A stretch of 17,295 bases of DNA from BMS3ABIN04 sp965554225 (GTDB lineage: Bacteria > Bacteroidota > Ignavibacteria > Ignavibacteriales > Melioribacteraceae): positions 1 to 17,295 of the forward strand of contig CBEVZC010000061.1 of NCBI GenBank assembly GCA_965554225.1, read 5' to 3'. Shown here piece by piece: positions 6,676-16,200 of the stretch. Under the pieces are notes generated by a model. The model did no database searches, was not told where the DNA came from, and was given only the letters and a program-made list of their open reading frames with translations. Position 1 is the first letter of the stretch. Every line of letters starts with the position of its first letter. The position numbers were made by a program, and so were the translations under genes.

Positions 6676-7308
6676 TTAATAAATTAACAATGGTGTTTTT
6701 CTTAGAGAAGTCGGGTTGGCAGTTTGTTCCAGAATAAAGTGCGCCACATCCGCTCTTGATATTTTCCCGCCGTTAATTTCATCCAAGTTTGTCAAAACTT
6801 TGTATTTTCCTGTTAAATTTCCGTTCGTTAACATTCCAGGTCTCACGATAATCCAATTATCGTATTCGTTCATCAGCATTTGTTCCTGTCTGTCTTTATC
6901 TTCGTATATTGTTTTAAGCAGAAGCGGTTGAAAAATCTTATCATAGAAAAATCCGCCGTGACCTTTACTTTCCCCCGCTCCTATTCCCGTAACTACGATT
7001 ATAAGCGGATGAATATTTTCATTCTTTATTGAATCTAATAAATGCTTAGTCCCGATGGAAAATAAAGTAACCGATTTTCTTGTCGGCATGGCACCTACAC
7101 TAACAACAACAGCATCTGCATCTTTTAAGGATTTGGCGACAGAATTGAAATCAAGAAAATCACCTTTAACGATTTTTAGGTTAGCGCTTTTAAGTTCAAT
7201 CTTTTCAGGATTCCGCGCAAGCACGGTAACATTATGTCCGTTTGCCAAAGCTTGCTTTATTACTTCCTTTCCAATTCCCTTTGTGCCGCCGATTATTGTT
7301 ATATTCAT
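6676..7308 (-). CDS. Atypical SDR / NAD(P)H-binding protein (NmrA/BVR-B-like)
   Basis: NAD(P)-binding Rossmann-fold protein of 210 aa, cytoplasmic. The nucleotide loop is IIGGTKGIGKEV (5-16), with Arg32 (LARNP) after the second strand suggesting NADPH. VTGIGAG (106-112), RPG (156-158) and the ISRADVAHFI segment (183-192) are hallmarks of the atypical SDR5 / NAD(P)H-binding group, which includes biliverdin reductase B (flavin reductase) and YwnB-like proteins. The Tyr-x3-Lys of classical SDRs is absent. The exact substrate is not readable. The ATG has a perfect AGGAGGT upstream, the strongest ribosome binding site in the window. It is a single-gene unit, facing the nucleotidyltransferase. Confidence 0.87.
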   Translation of the reverse strand: MNITIIGGTKGIGKEVIKQALANGHNVTVLARNPEKIELKSANLKIVKGDFLDFNSVAKSLKDADAVVVSVGAMPTRKSVTLFSIGTKHLLDSIKNENIHPLIIVVTGIGAGESKGHGGFFYDKIFQPLLLKTIYEDKDRQEQMLMNEYDNWIIVRPGMLTNGNLTGKYKVLTNLDEINGGKISRADVAHFILEQTANPTSLRKTPLLIY

Positions 7309-7394
7309 GGAGACCTCCTAACTATTTTACTAAAGTTACAAAGTTTTTAAGTAATTATCAGCGGTTAAAAAAATTATGGGGTGAAATTAAAAAT

Positions 7395-7422
7395 GTAGGG
7401 AACAACCATGGTTGTTCCCTAC
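7395..7422. repeat. 28-bp perfect palindrome, terminator-like on the minus strand
   Basis: GTAGGGAACAACCA followed directly by TGGTTGTTCCCTAC is a 14+14 bp palindrome with no spacer. Read on the minus strand it starts 17 bases after the stop of the OmpA remnant and is followed by ATTTTTAATTT, the layout of an intrinsic terminator. It shares the flank plus arm TAAAAATGTAGGG and the end CCCTAC with the palindrome at 16685-16714, while the cores differ. Confidence 0.8.
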
Positions 7423-7438
7423 GGTGGATCATTTAAAT

Positions 7439-7600
7439 TTAAAATTTTATAAATTCAACTATTCTGTTATTTGCTTTACCCTCCTGTGTTGCATTGCTAT
7501 CAAGCGGTTTACTTTCACCGAAGCCGGTATATTTTAACCTGTTTGAAGAAATTCCCATTTCAATCAATTTATCCATTACAGTTTTTGTCCTTTTTTGAAA
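7439..7600 (-). pseudogene. 5'-truncated OmpA-family C-terminal domain remnant
   Basis: On the minus strand a frame ending in TAA at 7439-7441 encodes about 53 residues that match the last third of an OmpA-like peptidoglycan-binding domain: QKRTKTV..., then MGISSNRLKYTGFGESKPL, then EGKANNRIVEFIKF. This equals the family's QRAxxVxxxLxxxGIxxxRLxxxGxGExxP...GRxxNRRVE end. The earlier part, including the beta-strand and the HTD motif before it, is missing. Upstream of about 7600 the frame continues without similarity to an in-frame TGA at 7634-7636. The intact domain would have bound diaminopimelate of peptidoglycan at the outer membrane. No 5' partner was seen elsewhere in the window. A short expressed protein from the internal ATG at 7576 is unlikely. 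Confidence 0.8.
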
Positions 7601-7630
7601 GATATATATTAAACCAAATAAGTGAAATAA

Positions 7631-7658
7631 TTGTCAAACGTTTTTAATAACTTTTAAT
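7631..7658 (+). promoter_or_regulatory. Candidate promoter of the efflux operon
   Basis: TTGTCA (7631-7636), 16 bases, then TTTAAT (7653-7658) matches sigma-70-type -35 and -10 elements at 5 of 6 positions each, and would start transcription some 20 bases before the operon's ATG. An 8-bp palindrome AAACGTTT (7636-7643) sits between the elements and could be part of an operator. If the organism uses the Bacteroidota-type promoter (TAnnTTTG), this match is fortuitous. No such box was seen here. Confidence 0.32.
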
Positions 7659-7685
7659 CTCTAATTTTTAAGAATGAGGAAACAG

Positions 7686-8762
7686 ATGAAGAAGTTTAAA
7701 TATTTGATCATTATAATTACAATTATCGGTGGTGCTTTTTTGCTCAGTTCAATTTTCAGCAAACAGAATAAAGCTGATCTGAGAAAAGGAGAACAGAAGA
7801 AGTTGATAAAGGAAAATACAGTATTTGTCAAAAATAAAACCCAATCTACCGAAATTTCTACCAGCGGCAGGATGAACGCTTTTAATAAAGTAGAAATTTT
7901 TGCGGAAGTAAGTGGAGTACTCGAGAATAATTCTATCAAATTTAAAGATGGTAATTGGTTTAAAAAAGGTGATGTAATGATCAGCATCAACCCTGATGTT
8001 TTTTATAACAATTTACTTGCCCAGAAAAGTAGTTTATTAAACCAGCTTACTCTTTTATTACCCGACTTAAAAATTGATTTCCCGGCAGACTTTCCCAAAT
8101 GGGAAGCTTATTTGGAAAATTTTGATTTGCAAAAAACATTAAATCAACTTCCTAATCAGTTAAGTAAAAAAGAAACATTTTACATTTCTTCCCGAAATAT
8201 TTTTAAGCTGTATTACGATATCAAAAGTATGGAAGCAACATATGATAAATACACAATTGAAGCTCCGTTCAACGGTTATGTAACTCAATCTAATATTAAT
8301 CCTGGAACACTCGTAAGAAATGGTCAGAAATTAGGCGAGTTTATAAGTACAGCCTTATTCGAAATGGAAGCACCGATAAAACTTTCCGAACTAAATCTTG
8401 TCTCTATTGGGCAATCTGCTAATCTTTCCACTTACGATATGGATAAAGTATTAAAAGGTAAAATTGTTAGGATTAATAAAGCAATCGATTCTCAAAGCCA
8501 ATCTGTAAAAATAATTATTCATTCAACTGATAAAAATATTTTAGATGGAATGTTTTTTAACGTAAGTATAAAAGCGCACTCAAATAGAAAGCTGGCAAAA
8601 CTTCCAATTGGAGCTGTCCGAAATGATGATACGGTACTCATCAAAGAAAAAAAAGACGATAAAGTTGTTCAAGTAAAAGTAATAGAAAAAACCCCAACGT
8701 ATGTTCTGGTTTCCGGACTTGAAGACAACACGGAAGTTATTATTAATGCCGCATCAAATTAA
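7686..8762 (+). CDS. RND efflux periplasmic adaptor (membrane fusion protein)
   Basis: Adaptor of a tripartite efflux pump (AcrA/HlyD type), 358 aa, anchored by an N-terminal membrane helix (residues 5-23) with no lipobox Cys. Order of domains: first half of the lipoyl domain (about 68-102, with KVEIFAEVSGVLE and KKGDVMISIN), a short hairpin (about 105-185) containing the LLPDLKIDFP stretch, second lipoyl half (about 188-218, IEAPFNGYVTQSNINPGTLV), beta-barrel (about 225-297), and membrane-proximal domain (300-358). The hairpin is short compared with AcrA. An ATG four codons upstream (7674) is in frame, but the ATG at 7686 has GAGGA five bases before it, so it is preferred. It is the first gene of the operon; the RND permease starts 27 bp after its stop. 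Confidence 0.92.
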   Translation: MKKFKYLIIIITIIGGAFLLSSIFSKQNKADLRKGEQKKLIKENTVFVKNKTQSTEISTSGRMNAFNKVEIFAEVSGVLENNSIKFKDGNWFKKGDVMISINPDVFYNNLLAQKSSLLNQLTLLLPDLKIDFPADFPKWEAYLENFDLQKTLNQLPNQLSKKETFYISSRNIFKLYYDIKSMEATYDKYTIEAPFNGYVTQSNINPGTLVRNGQKLGEFISTALFEMEAPIKLSELNLVSIGQSANLSTYDMDKVLKGKIVRINKAIDSQSQSVKIIIHSTDKNILDGMFFNVSIKAHSNRKLAKLPIGAVRNDDTVLIKEKKDDKVVQVKVIEKTPTYVLVSGLEDNTEVIINAASN

Positions 8763-8789
8763 ATTTTGCATTAGGAGAAAATTTTTAGA

Positions 8790-11700
8790 ATGAAAAAAGT
8801 TATAGAATATTTTGTAAAGTATCCAGTATTCGGAAATTCACTTTTAGCATTAATAATTGTATTTGGTGTGTTTGCAATTTTCAATACGAAAACAACTTTC
8901 TTCCCCGATCAACCGGCAAGGTTCTTAACAATCACCGCTTCATATCCGGGTGCTTCTCCCGAAGAAATTGAAGAGGGAATCACGATTAAAATTGAAGACG
9001 CAATTAAAGGAATAACCGGAGTGTTACGTACAACTTCGGTTTCAAGAGAAAATTTTGCAAACATCTCCGTTGAGTTAGAAGACGGCGCCGATGCCAATGT
9101 GGTGCTTCAAGATGTACAAAGTGCGGTAAACAGCATTAGCTCATTTCCTGTAGGACTTGACATATTAAATGTTTTCAAGCAGGAACCGAGAGAGTTTGTA
9201 ATCAACATTGCTGTCAATGGTGATTTGAGTTTGAGAGACTTAAAAAAATATGCTCGCCGTATTGAACGGGATCTTCTTGCTAAAGACGGAATTTCAAAAA
9301 TAAAATTGTCCGGGTTTCCGTTAGAAGAAATTCAAGTTAGTTTTAGAGAACAAGATTTACGAGCATACAATCTTACTTTTAACGAAGTGGCAAGCGCGCT
9401 GCGAGCTCAAAACGTAAAAATTACAGGAGGTAAAATTAAAGGCCTGCGCGAAGAATTTTTGATTCGTGCAGACAATAAAAAATATTACGCCGATGAAATG
9501 CGCAATCAAGTTATTAAAACCACAAAAGACGGAGCTATTTTAAGATTAAAGGATATTGCAAATGTAAAAGAAAAATGGTCGGAGGATCCTAATAGAAGTT
9601 ATTTTAACGGCAGACAAGCTGTGAGTGTTGAACTGCAAAAAACAAATGAAGAAGATTTATTTATAATAACAGATATTGTTAAAAAATATATTAATGAATT
9701 TAACAAAAAACATAATGATGTTCATTTAGATATAATCCGGGATGGTTCGAAGGTTATTAAAGATAGAATGAACATACTGGAATTCAACGGAATGATAGGA
9801 ATGTTTTTGGTATTACTTTTTCTCGGGCTTTCACTTAACCCGCGTTTATCTTTTTGGGTTGCCCTTTCAATTCCCGTTTCCTTTCTCGGTATGTTTTTTC
9901 TCGGACAAATGTACGGATTAACAATCAATGTTATGTCTTTGCTGGCAATGATTTTGGTCGTAGGAATTTTGGTTGATGATGGAATAGTAGTTGCAGAAAA
10001 TATTTATACACATTACGAACGTGGCGAAACCCCTATAAATTCTGCGGTTAACGGTACAATGGAAGTTTTACCTTCCGTATTTTCAGGTGTTGCTACAACA
10101 GTAATAATTTTTATGATCTTTTTCTTTCTTGGCGGAATCTTAGGAGACCGTGCAAAAGACCTTGGCTTTGTTGTAGGAACAACTCTTATTATATCGCTTC
10201 TAGAAACTATGATGATTCTTCCTGCTCACATTGCTCATTCCAAAGCGCTGCATCATAAAAATGGTCAAAAGGAAGGAATATTGGAAAAAGCGGAAAAATT
10301 TATTTTTCTTGTGAGAGATTATGTTTATAAACCTGCGCTAAATTTTAGCATTAAACATCCTTTTGTTATCATTTCAATTCCCATTGCAATGCTTATTTTA
10401 ACAATTGGAGCCGTTAAGGGAAATGTAATTAAAACAACCTTTTTCCCGGCCTTGGAGTTTAACAGTGTTACTACTAATTTAGAAATGCCTGCCGGGACAA
10501 GCGTCCGAATAACCGATAGTATTTTAGTTGTAGTTGAAAATAAAGCATGGATCATAAATGATGAGTATGCTAAAAAATTTCCTAAAGCCAAACCATTAGT
10601 TACTAACGTAATTCGTTCAGTCGGACCCGGGACTCATCAAGGTTCCATAAGAATTAATTTAGCAGGAAGTGAAGAAAGGTTTTATGATAATTCAAAAATA
10701 AAATCAATTCTTAGGGATAAAATAGGAAAAGTAAAAAATGCCACCAAACTGCAAGTCGGTGGTGTAAGCTTTTTCGGAGCACCCGTTTCCATTGCGCTTC
10801 AAAGTAATAATTTGGATCAGTTAAGAAATGCAAAAGAAGACTTAAAAAACGAATTAAGGAAAATATCCAAATTAAAAGATGTTGTTGATAACGATCCGCC
10901 TGGACTAAAAGAAGTTCACCTGGAATTAAACGGTAATGCATACAATCTAGGTCTAACTACCGGTCAGGTAATGGAGCAAGTAAGAGGAGGATTTTTCGGA
11001 AAAGAAGTGCAAAGAATTTTACGCGGAATTGACGAAGTAAAAATTTGGGTTAGGTATTCGGAAAATGAAAGACGGACTATTGAACAACTTGAAGATATGA
11101 GAATCAGGTTAGCAGACGGCAGGCAATTCCCGCTAAGTGAAATTGCTAAAATTTGGATTGAGAGAGGAATACTTGCAATCAACCATATTGACGGACAACG
11201 GATTATTAAAGTGGAAGCCGATGTTGCTGACAAAGGTATATCTGTAACTAACGTTTTAAACAATATTAAAGCAAATATTTTGCCCGAACTAAAAGCAAAG
11301 TATCCCGATGTAACTTGGGGATTTGAAGGAGAAAGCCGAGATAGCGGTAAAACTTTCAAATCTATTGCTTATATAGGTCCTCCGTTTTTAATGCTTATGT
11401 TCATGATTATTGTACTAACGTTTAGATCGTTTTTTCAAGCTGCGGTGGTTTCCGTAATTATTCCTTTTTCGTTTATTGGAGTTTTGTGGGGACATTTCAT
11501 TCAAGGTTATATATTCAGTTTGCTATCTACATTTGGAGCAATTGCATTAATCGGAATAGTGGTGAACGATTCCCTCGTTTTTGTAAGCGCGTTTAATCGT
11601 TATCTCCAGCATGGTCAAAAATTTGAAGAAGCATTAAGAAACGCAGGGGTAAACAGGTTCAGACCCGTTATCTTAACAACACTCACAACAGTTGCCGGAT

Positions 11701-11939
11701 TGGGTCCTTTAGTATTCGAAACAAGTTACCAAGCTCAATTTCTTTCACCAATGGCAATTTCCGTTTCATACGGTTTGCTTGTCGGTACCGGACTTACTTT
11801 AACTCTTCTTCCCGCATTATTAAAAGTTGCAAACACAACAAAAGTTCGCTTTGCCAAACTAATGGGCAATAAAAATGTTACTCAAGAAGATGTTGAACCA
11901 GCAATTAAAGAACTTAAATCAATTGCCAAATATGAATAA
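8790..11939 (+). CDS. RND multidrug-type efflux permease (HAE1-like)
   Basis: Inner-membrane proton-driven antiporter of the RND superfamily, 1049 aa, the usual full length. The internal duplication is clear: TM1 (about 13-30), a large periplasmic loop (31-333), TM2-6 (334-478), TM7 (about 526-542), a second loop (543-858), and TM8-12 (862-1010). Porter motif TFFPD (36-40) and ASYPGASPEEIEEGI (50-64) are typical. The TM4 proton-relay pair is present as Asp396-Asp397 (GILVDDGIVVAEN). In TM10, where AcrB has Lys940-Asn941, this protein has Asn926-Asp927 (GIVVNDSLVF), a variant subclass. The substrate is unknown. Hydrophobic or amphiphilic drugs, bile salts, fatty acids or signalling lipids are usual for the family; heavy-metal (CzcA) type is unlikely from the VDDG motif. 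A ribosome binding site AGGAGA is 11 bases ahead. TolC-like gene follows after 18 bp. Confidence 0.95.
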   Translation: MKKVIEYFVKYPVFGNSLLALIIVFGVFAIFNTKTTFFPDQPARFLTITASYPGASPEEIEEGITIKIEDAIKGITGVLRTTSVSRENFANISVELEDGADANVVLQDVQSAVNSISSFPVGLDILNVFKQEPREFVINIAVNGDLSLRDLKKYARRIERDLLAKDGISKIKLSGFPLEEIQVSFREQDLRAYNLTFNEVASALRAQNVKITGGKIKGLREEFLIRADNKKYYADEMRNQVIKTTKDGAILRLKDIANVKEKWSEDPNRSYFNGRQAVSVELQKTNEEDLFIITDIVKKYINEFNKKHNDVHLDIIRDGSKVIKDRMNILEFNGMIGMFLVLLFLGLSLNPRLSFWVALSIPVSFLGMFFLGQMYGLTINVMSLLAMILVVGILVDDGIVVAENIYTHYERGETPINSAVNGTMEVLPSVFSGVATTVIIFMIFFFLGGILGDRAKDLGFVVGTTLIISLLETMMILPAHIAHSKALHHKNGQKEGILEKAEKFIFLVRDYVYKPALNFSIKHPFVIISIPIAMLILTIGAVKGNVIKTTFFPALEFNSVTTNLEMPAGTSVRITDSILVVVENKAWIINDEYAKKFPKAKPLVTNVIRSVGPGTHQGSIRINLAGSEERFYDNSKIKSILRDKIGKVKNATKLQVGGVSFFGAPVSIALQSNNLDQLRNAKEDLKNELRKISKLKDVVDNDPPGLKEVHLELNGNAYNLGLTTGQVMEQVRGGFFGKEVQRILRGIDEVKIWVRYSENERRTIEQLEDMRIRLADGRQFPLSEIAKIWIERGILAINHIDGQRIIKVEADVADKGISVTNVLNNIKANILPELKAKYPDVTWGFEGESRDSGKTFKSIAYIGPPFLMLMFMIIVLTFRSFFQAAVVSVIIPFSFIGVLWGHFIQGYIFSLLSTFGAIALIGIVVNDSLVFVSAFNRYLQHGQKFEEALRNAGVNRFRPVILTTLTTVAGLGPLVFETSYQAQFLSPMAISVSYGLLVGTGLTLTLLPALLKVANTTKVRFAKLMGNKNVTQEDVEPAIKELKSIAKYE

Positions 11940-11957
11940 AATTTATTGGAGTTATAA

Positions 11958-13256
11958 ATGAAATTCTTCGGAAGATTCTTACTGATGTTGTTGTTCCCTC
12001 TTTATGTTATCAATGCACAACACGTACTTACGCTAAACGAAAGCATTAATATTGCATTAAAAGAAAATTTGAACCTTCGGATTGCAAACAATAACAATAA
12101 AATTGCCAAGAATAATGTAAATATTGGTAATGCTAATTTCCTTCCGCGTATCGATTTTTCGGCATCTTCAAACTATAACGATAATATGCTGAACTTAAAC
12201 GGGAATAAATCATATTCTGCATTCACTAACAACAGTGTTGGATTAAGAGCAAGTTATACTTTATTTGACGGACTAAGTAATTACGCAACATTTAGTCGTT
12301 TAAAACTTTCCGGGAATTTGAGCAACTATGAAACAAGAGCCATAACTGAAAATATTGTTCTTCAAACAACCAAGCTATTTTATGATATCGCAAATCTTCA
12401 GGATCAAACAAAAACCGCAGAAGAATCGATTAAAATTTCCAGGGAACGTTTGGAACGACAAAAGAACAAATTGGAATTCGGACAAAGCGGAAATATTGAT
12501 TATTTAAGTGCTGTTGTTGATTTTAACAGAGACAGTCTGGCTTACATAACAGTCCGTAATACTTTATTGCAGGCAAAGCAAAATTTTAACAAATTGCTTA
12601 ACCGTAAAATTACCACGGAGTTTGATGTAAATAATAATGTTAAGTTTGAAGTCCTTCCCGATGAAAGGACGTTAAAAAGTATTGCTTTCGAGAATAACGC
12701 AGAATATAAATCGGTAATGGAAAGAATAAATCTTGCCAAAGAAGAAGTTAAAATTTCGCGAGCGGGATTTCTACCCTCTTTATCTTTGGAAAGCAGCTAT
12801 GGTTATAATACATCAGCAAATGAGTTTAATGTAAATTTAAATAATCCCAATCGAAATTTTTTTGCCGGATTAAATCTAACTTACAATATTTTTAACGGAT
12901 TCCGAAACAACATTCAACTTCAAAATAGCAAAATTCAATTGGAAAATTCGGAGCTTTCCGAAAAGAATGAAAAACTTGCATTAATTAATTCAATAGCAAA
13001 CACATATCAACTATATGAAGTTAATAAAACCGCGCTGGATTTGGAACAAAGCAGTTTACAAACCGCACGGCTTAATTTTGAAAAGACACGGGATCTTTAC
13101 AATCTGGGAAAAGTAACGCTTACTCAATTTAGAGTAGCTCAACTTAATTTGATTAATTCCAAAAATAAAATATCGGAATTAAAATATTCCATTAAGAAAA
13201 ACGAAGCCGAGTTAAAACAATTAGCCGGAACAATATTGAATAAATTATCCGATTAA
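11958..13256 (+). CDS. TolC family outer-membrane efflux channel
   Basis: Outer-membrane factor of the tripartite pump, 432 aa, with a signal peptide (MKFFGRFLLMLLFPLYVINA, 1-20). Two OEP repeats are visible: the first from LTLNESINIALKENLNLRIA (24-43) with FLPRIDFSAS (61-70), and the second beginning near the FLPSLSLESSYGYN segment and ending in the long coiled region with YNLGKVTLTQFRVAQ. Each repeat supplies helices and two beta-strands, and three copies form the channel. No lipobox Cys is evident. TTGGAG precedes the ATG by 7 bases. The gene is the last of the operon. Its TAA (13254-13256) overlaps the stop codon of the convergent BNR gene, so no separate intergenic terminator is possible. 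Confidence 0.93.
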   Translation: MKFFGRFLLMLLFPLYVINAQHVLTLNESINIALKENLNLRIANNNNKIAKNNVNIGNANFLPRIDFSASSNYNDNMLNLNGNKSYSAFTNNSVGLRASYTLFDGLSNYATFSRLKLSGNLSNYETRAITENIVLQTTKLFYDIANLQDQTKTAEESIKISRERLERQKNKLEFGQSGNIDYLSAVVDFNRDSLAYITVRNTLLQAKQNFNKLLNRKITTEFDVNNNVKFEVLPDERTLKSIAFENNAEYKSVMERINLAKEEVKISRAGFLPSLSLESSYGYNTSANEFNVNLNNPNRNFFAGLNLTYNIFNGFRNNIQLQNSKIQLENSELSEKNEKLALINSIANTYQLYEVNKTALDLEQSSLQTARLNFEKTRDLYNLGKVTLTQFRVAQLNLINSKNKISELKYSIKKNEAELKQLAGTILNKLSD

Positions 13257-16200
13257 TTCTTCTTCCATTCCGGAAATCTACCCGGTGTGTATGGCACTCC
13301 GTATTTTTGCATAATTGAATCAATATTTATAATACCATTATCAATTACTTTTAACGAATCCAATACTGCGCCGAATTTATCTGCTGCAACTTCATAAGAT
13401 TTCTTAAACGTATTTGTTGCATCCTCTGTTGTACTCCACAATGCAGATGTAATCAATCGTACCCTTTGTTTTATAGACATCGGCACGGCTCCCTCGTATC
13501 TTCTGCGGAGATTATCCGCGTTAAGTTTTCTGTTCAACTCTTTTAGCCGTAGTTCAATGTCCAATATTTTCTTATAAGTTTCTTCAGGAATTCCGGCGGA
13601 TTGAATTACTGCTTTTTTGAAATACGATATTTTCTTTACTAATTCTTTCCGGTATGCATCGGCACCGGTAACGGCAACCGTAAGCTTGGCAACTTTTTTG
13701 TTAAATTTATCCAATCGAATTCTGTCTTTCTCCGAAATATTTTGATCGTATAAAAGCTTACAGACAAAAGGTTGCGGCGGAACTAACTCGGTTAATTTTC
13801 CGTTTTCGAATTTACTTAAAGATACATTGTATTTCCCCGGAACTACTATATAGCCAAGATCAGGTTCATTCCACGGGACCGAATTATCGCGCTGTTTTAA
13901 CGAAACCGGTGTAAATTTATTGTATCTAAAATCCCAAACGATTCTGTTAACTCCTTTTTTTGCTTCCGTCTTAATTTTTCTAACGGTATTCCCTTCTTCA
14001 TCAGTAATTGTAAAAAGCAAATATGGTTCCGGTTCTTCCATTTCCTTTTTCAACTCATTATACGACGGATACTTAATATCTTCACCCTTTTTCTGTTTAG
14101 CTTTTTCAGCTTCCCTTCTTTTTTCTTTTATCGTTTTCAGTTTATCCTTTAGATAGAATGTAAATACCGCTCCGACTTTAGGATTAGGAGCGGAGAAAAA
14201 ACTAGCGCCCATAAATCCGATGCCGCCGAAACCGAACGGAGTTGATTCAATAAACATTAATGCATCTTTAATCGGGAAAATATATGCTTCTTTATCAAGC
14301 GTTTCCTTCTTTAAATAACGCAGCGGAGTGTAGTCATCAAGAATGTAAATTCCTCTTCCGAAAGTTGCAAGAACCAGATCGTTGTTATCGCGCTGAATAT
14401 CCAAATCCATTACCGCTGCAGCCGGTATTCCGTTTTTCAATTTAATCCATTCTTTACCGCCGTTGTTAGTAAAATATATTCCGAATTGAGTGCCTGCGAA
14501 AAGAAGATTACGCTCCACATCATCTTCGCCTACTGTATAAGTACTTCCTTTTTTAGGCAAGTTACCGTTTATTGAAAACCAAGTACGCCCGCCGTCAGTT
14601 GTTTTGTAAAGGAAAGGTTTATAATTTCCTCCTACAAAATTTTCACAAGCGGCATATGCAATCTGTTTATCAAAACGGGATGCTATAATTTGGTGTATTC
14701 TTGCATATTTGGGCAGACCCGGAACACTGATCGCTTTCTTCCATGTCTTTCCACCGTCTTTTGTGTAATGAATTAATCCATCGCCTGAACCGACGTACAA
14801 AATATTTTCGTCTAACGGAGATTCCGCAATAGTAGATATTTGCGCCATGCTGCCTTTGTGGGCAAGTTCATCTATGCTCCAGCTTCTGCCCATAAGTTTT
14901 TGCATTTCCTTGGGAACACCTCTCGTTAAATCGGGACTAACTTCTTTCCATGTACTTCCTTGATCATCCGTACGCAAAAGTTTATTAGCGCCGATGTACA
15001 CTCTTTTATTATTATGTTGCGAAATTAAAAGCGGTGAACTCCAATCGAATCTATAAGCCGAATCTGCAAAACTGACGGGTTTAATATAAAGCTTCTCTCC
15101 TGTTTTTCTATCGAAACGCGCTAGACCGCCGTATTGTGATTGAGCATAAATAATATTAGGATTTTTCCAATCCACTTGGCTTTCAAATCCGTCGCCGCTC
15201 CATGTAAAAAACCAATCTTGATTTGTAATACCGCCCGAACTTATTGTTCTTGACGGTCCACCGAAACTGTTGTTGTCTTGCGAACCGGCGTAAACATAAT
15301 AGAACGGTTTTGAATTACCGGCGGTTACTTTATAAATTTCCGCTATTGGAATATTATTTTTAAAATCCCAATTTTTACCTTGGTCGTATGTCTCGTACAA
15401 TCCGCCGTCGCAGCCGGCGAGTAAATGTTTATTATTATCCGGATCAATCCATAAATAATGATTATCCACATGTTTATGATCCTCACCAAGGTTCTTCCAG
15501 GTTTTGCCGCCGTCTACTGTAACTTGCATGAAAACATCCATACTGTAAACTTTATTTACATCTTTTGTATCGCAAAATAATTTTTGAAAATAAAAAGGAT
15601 AAGAAGAAATATAGCTGCTTTGCTTCGACCAACTTACGCCTCTGTCAACACTTTTGTAAACTCCCTTATCTTTTTTTGTAGCTTCAACAATTGCATATAG
15701 AACATCGGGATTAGCGGGAGAGATAGCCAAACCGATTCTGCCAACGGCTTTGGATGGCAAGCCGTATTTTATTTTCTGCCATGATTTTCCGGAGTCAAGA
15801 CTTCTGTAAACTCCGCTTTCCGGTCCGCCGTAAACTCCCGTGTATAATTTTCTCATTCTTTGATGAGCAACTGCATAAAGAATATTTGAATATCTCGGAT
15901 CCATGTGAATTTCGTAAACGCCGGTGTAATCGTTTATGTGAAGAATATTCTTCCACGTTTTTCCGCCATCAGTCGTTTTAAACACTCCGCGGTCTCCGCC
16001 TTTATTTCTAAGCGAACCGTAAGCAGCAGCGTAAACTATATTAGAATTTTCCGGGTCAACAATTATACCGCCGATATGAGCCGAAGAACTCAGACCCATA
16101 TTTTTCCAGCTTTTGCTGCCGTCTTCCGATTTGTAAATTCCATCACCGTAAATAACATTATTCTGATTATCGTTTTCGCCCGTTCCAACCCAAACTATAT

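Larger units (their letters stand above)
7309..7673. other. 365-bp intergenic region: palindrome, OmpA remnant, promoter
   Basis: This is the longest gap between intact genes. From left to right it holds the upstream region of the minus-strand NAD(P)H-binding gene, a 28-bp perfect palindrome (7395-7422), a minus-strand OmpA C-terminal-domain remnant (7439-7600), and the likely promoter of the efflux operon (7631-7658). No intact gene is present. The mixture of repeat, gene fragment and operon edge suggests a past rearrangement. Confidence 0.6.

Noticed and set aside
7055..7436. Two short plus-strand frames over the start of the NAD(P)H-binding gene and the following gap
   Set aside because: Both are antisense to a well-supported gene with a perfect Shine-Dalgarno; the second runs into the palindrome and has no family resemblance.
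7636..7643. AAACGTTT as an operator for a local TetR-type repressor
   Set aside because: An 8-bp palindrome is too short to support this alone, and no regulator gene lies next to the efflux operon.
10964..11359. 131-codon open frame on the minus strand within the RND permease gene
   Set aside because: It lies wholly inside a strongly conserved coding frame on the other strand, has no ribosome binding site, and encodes a low-complexity Ser/Leu/Ile-rich product typical of a shadow frame.
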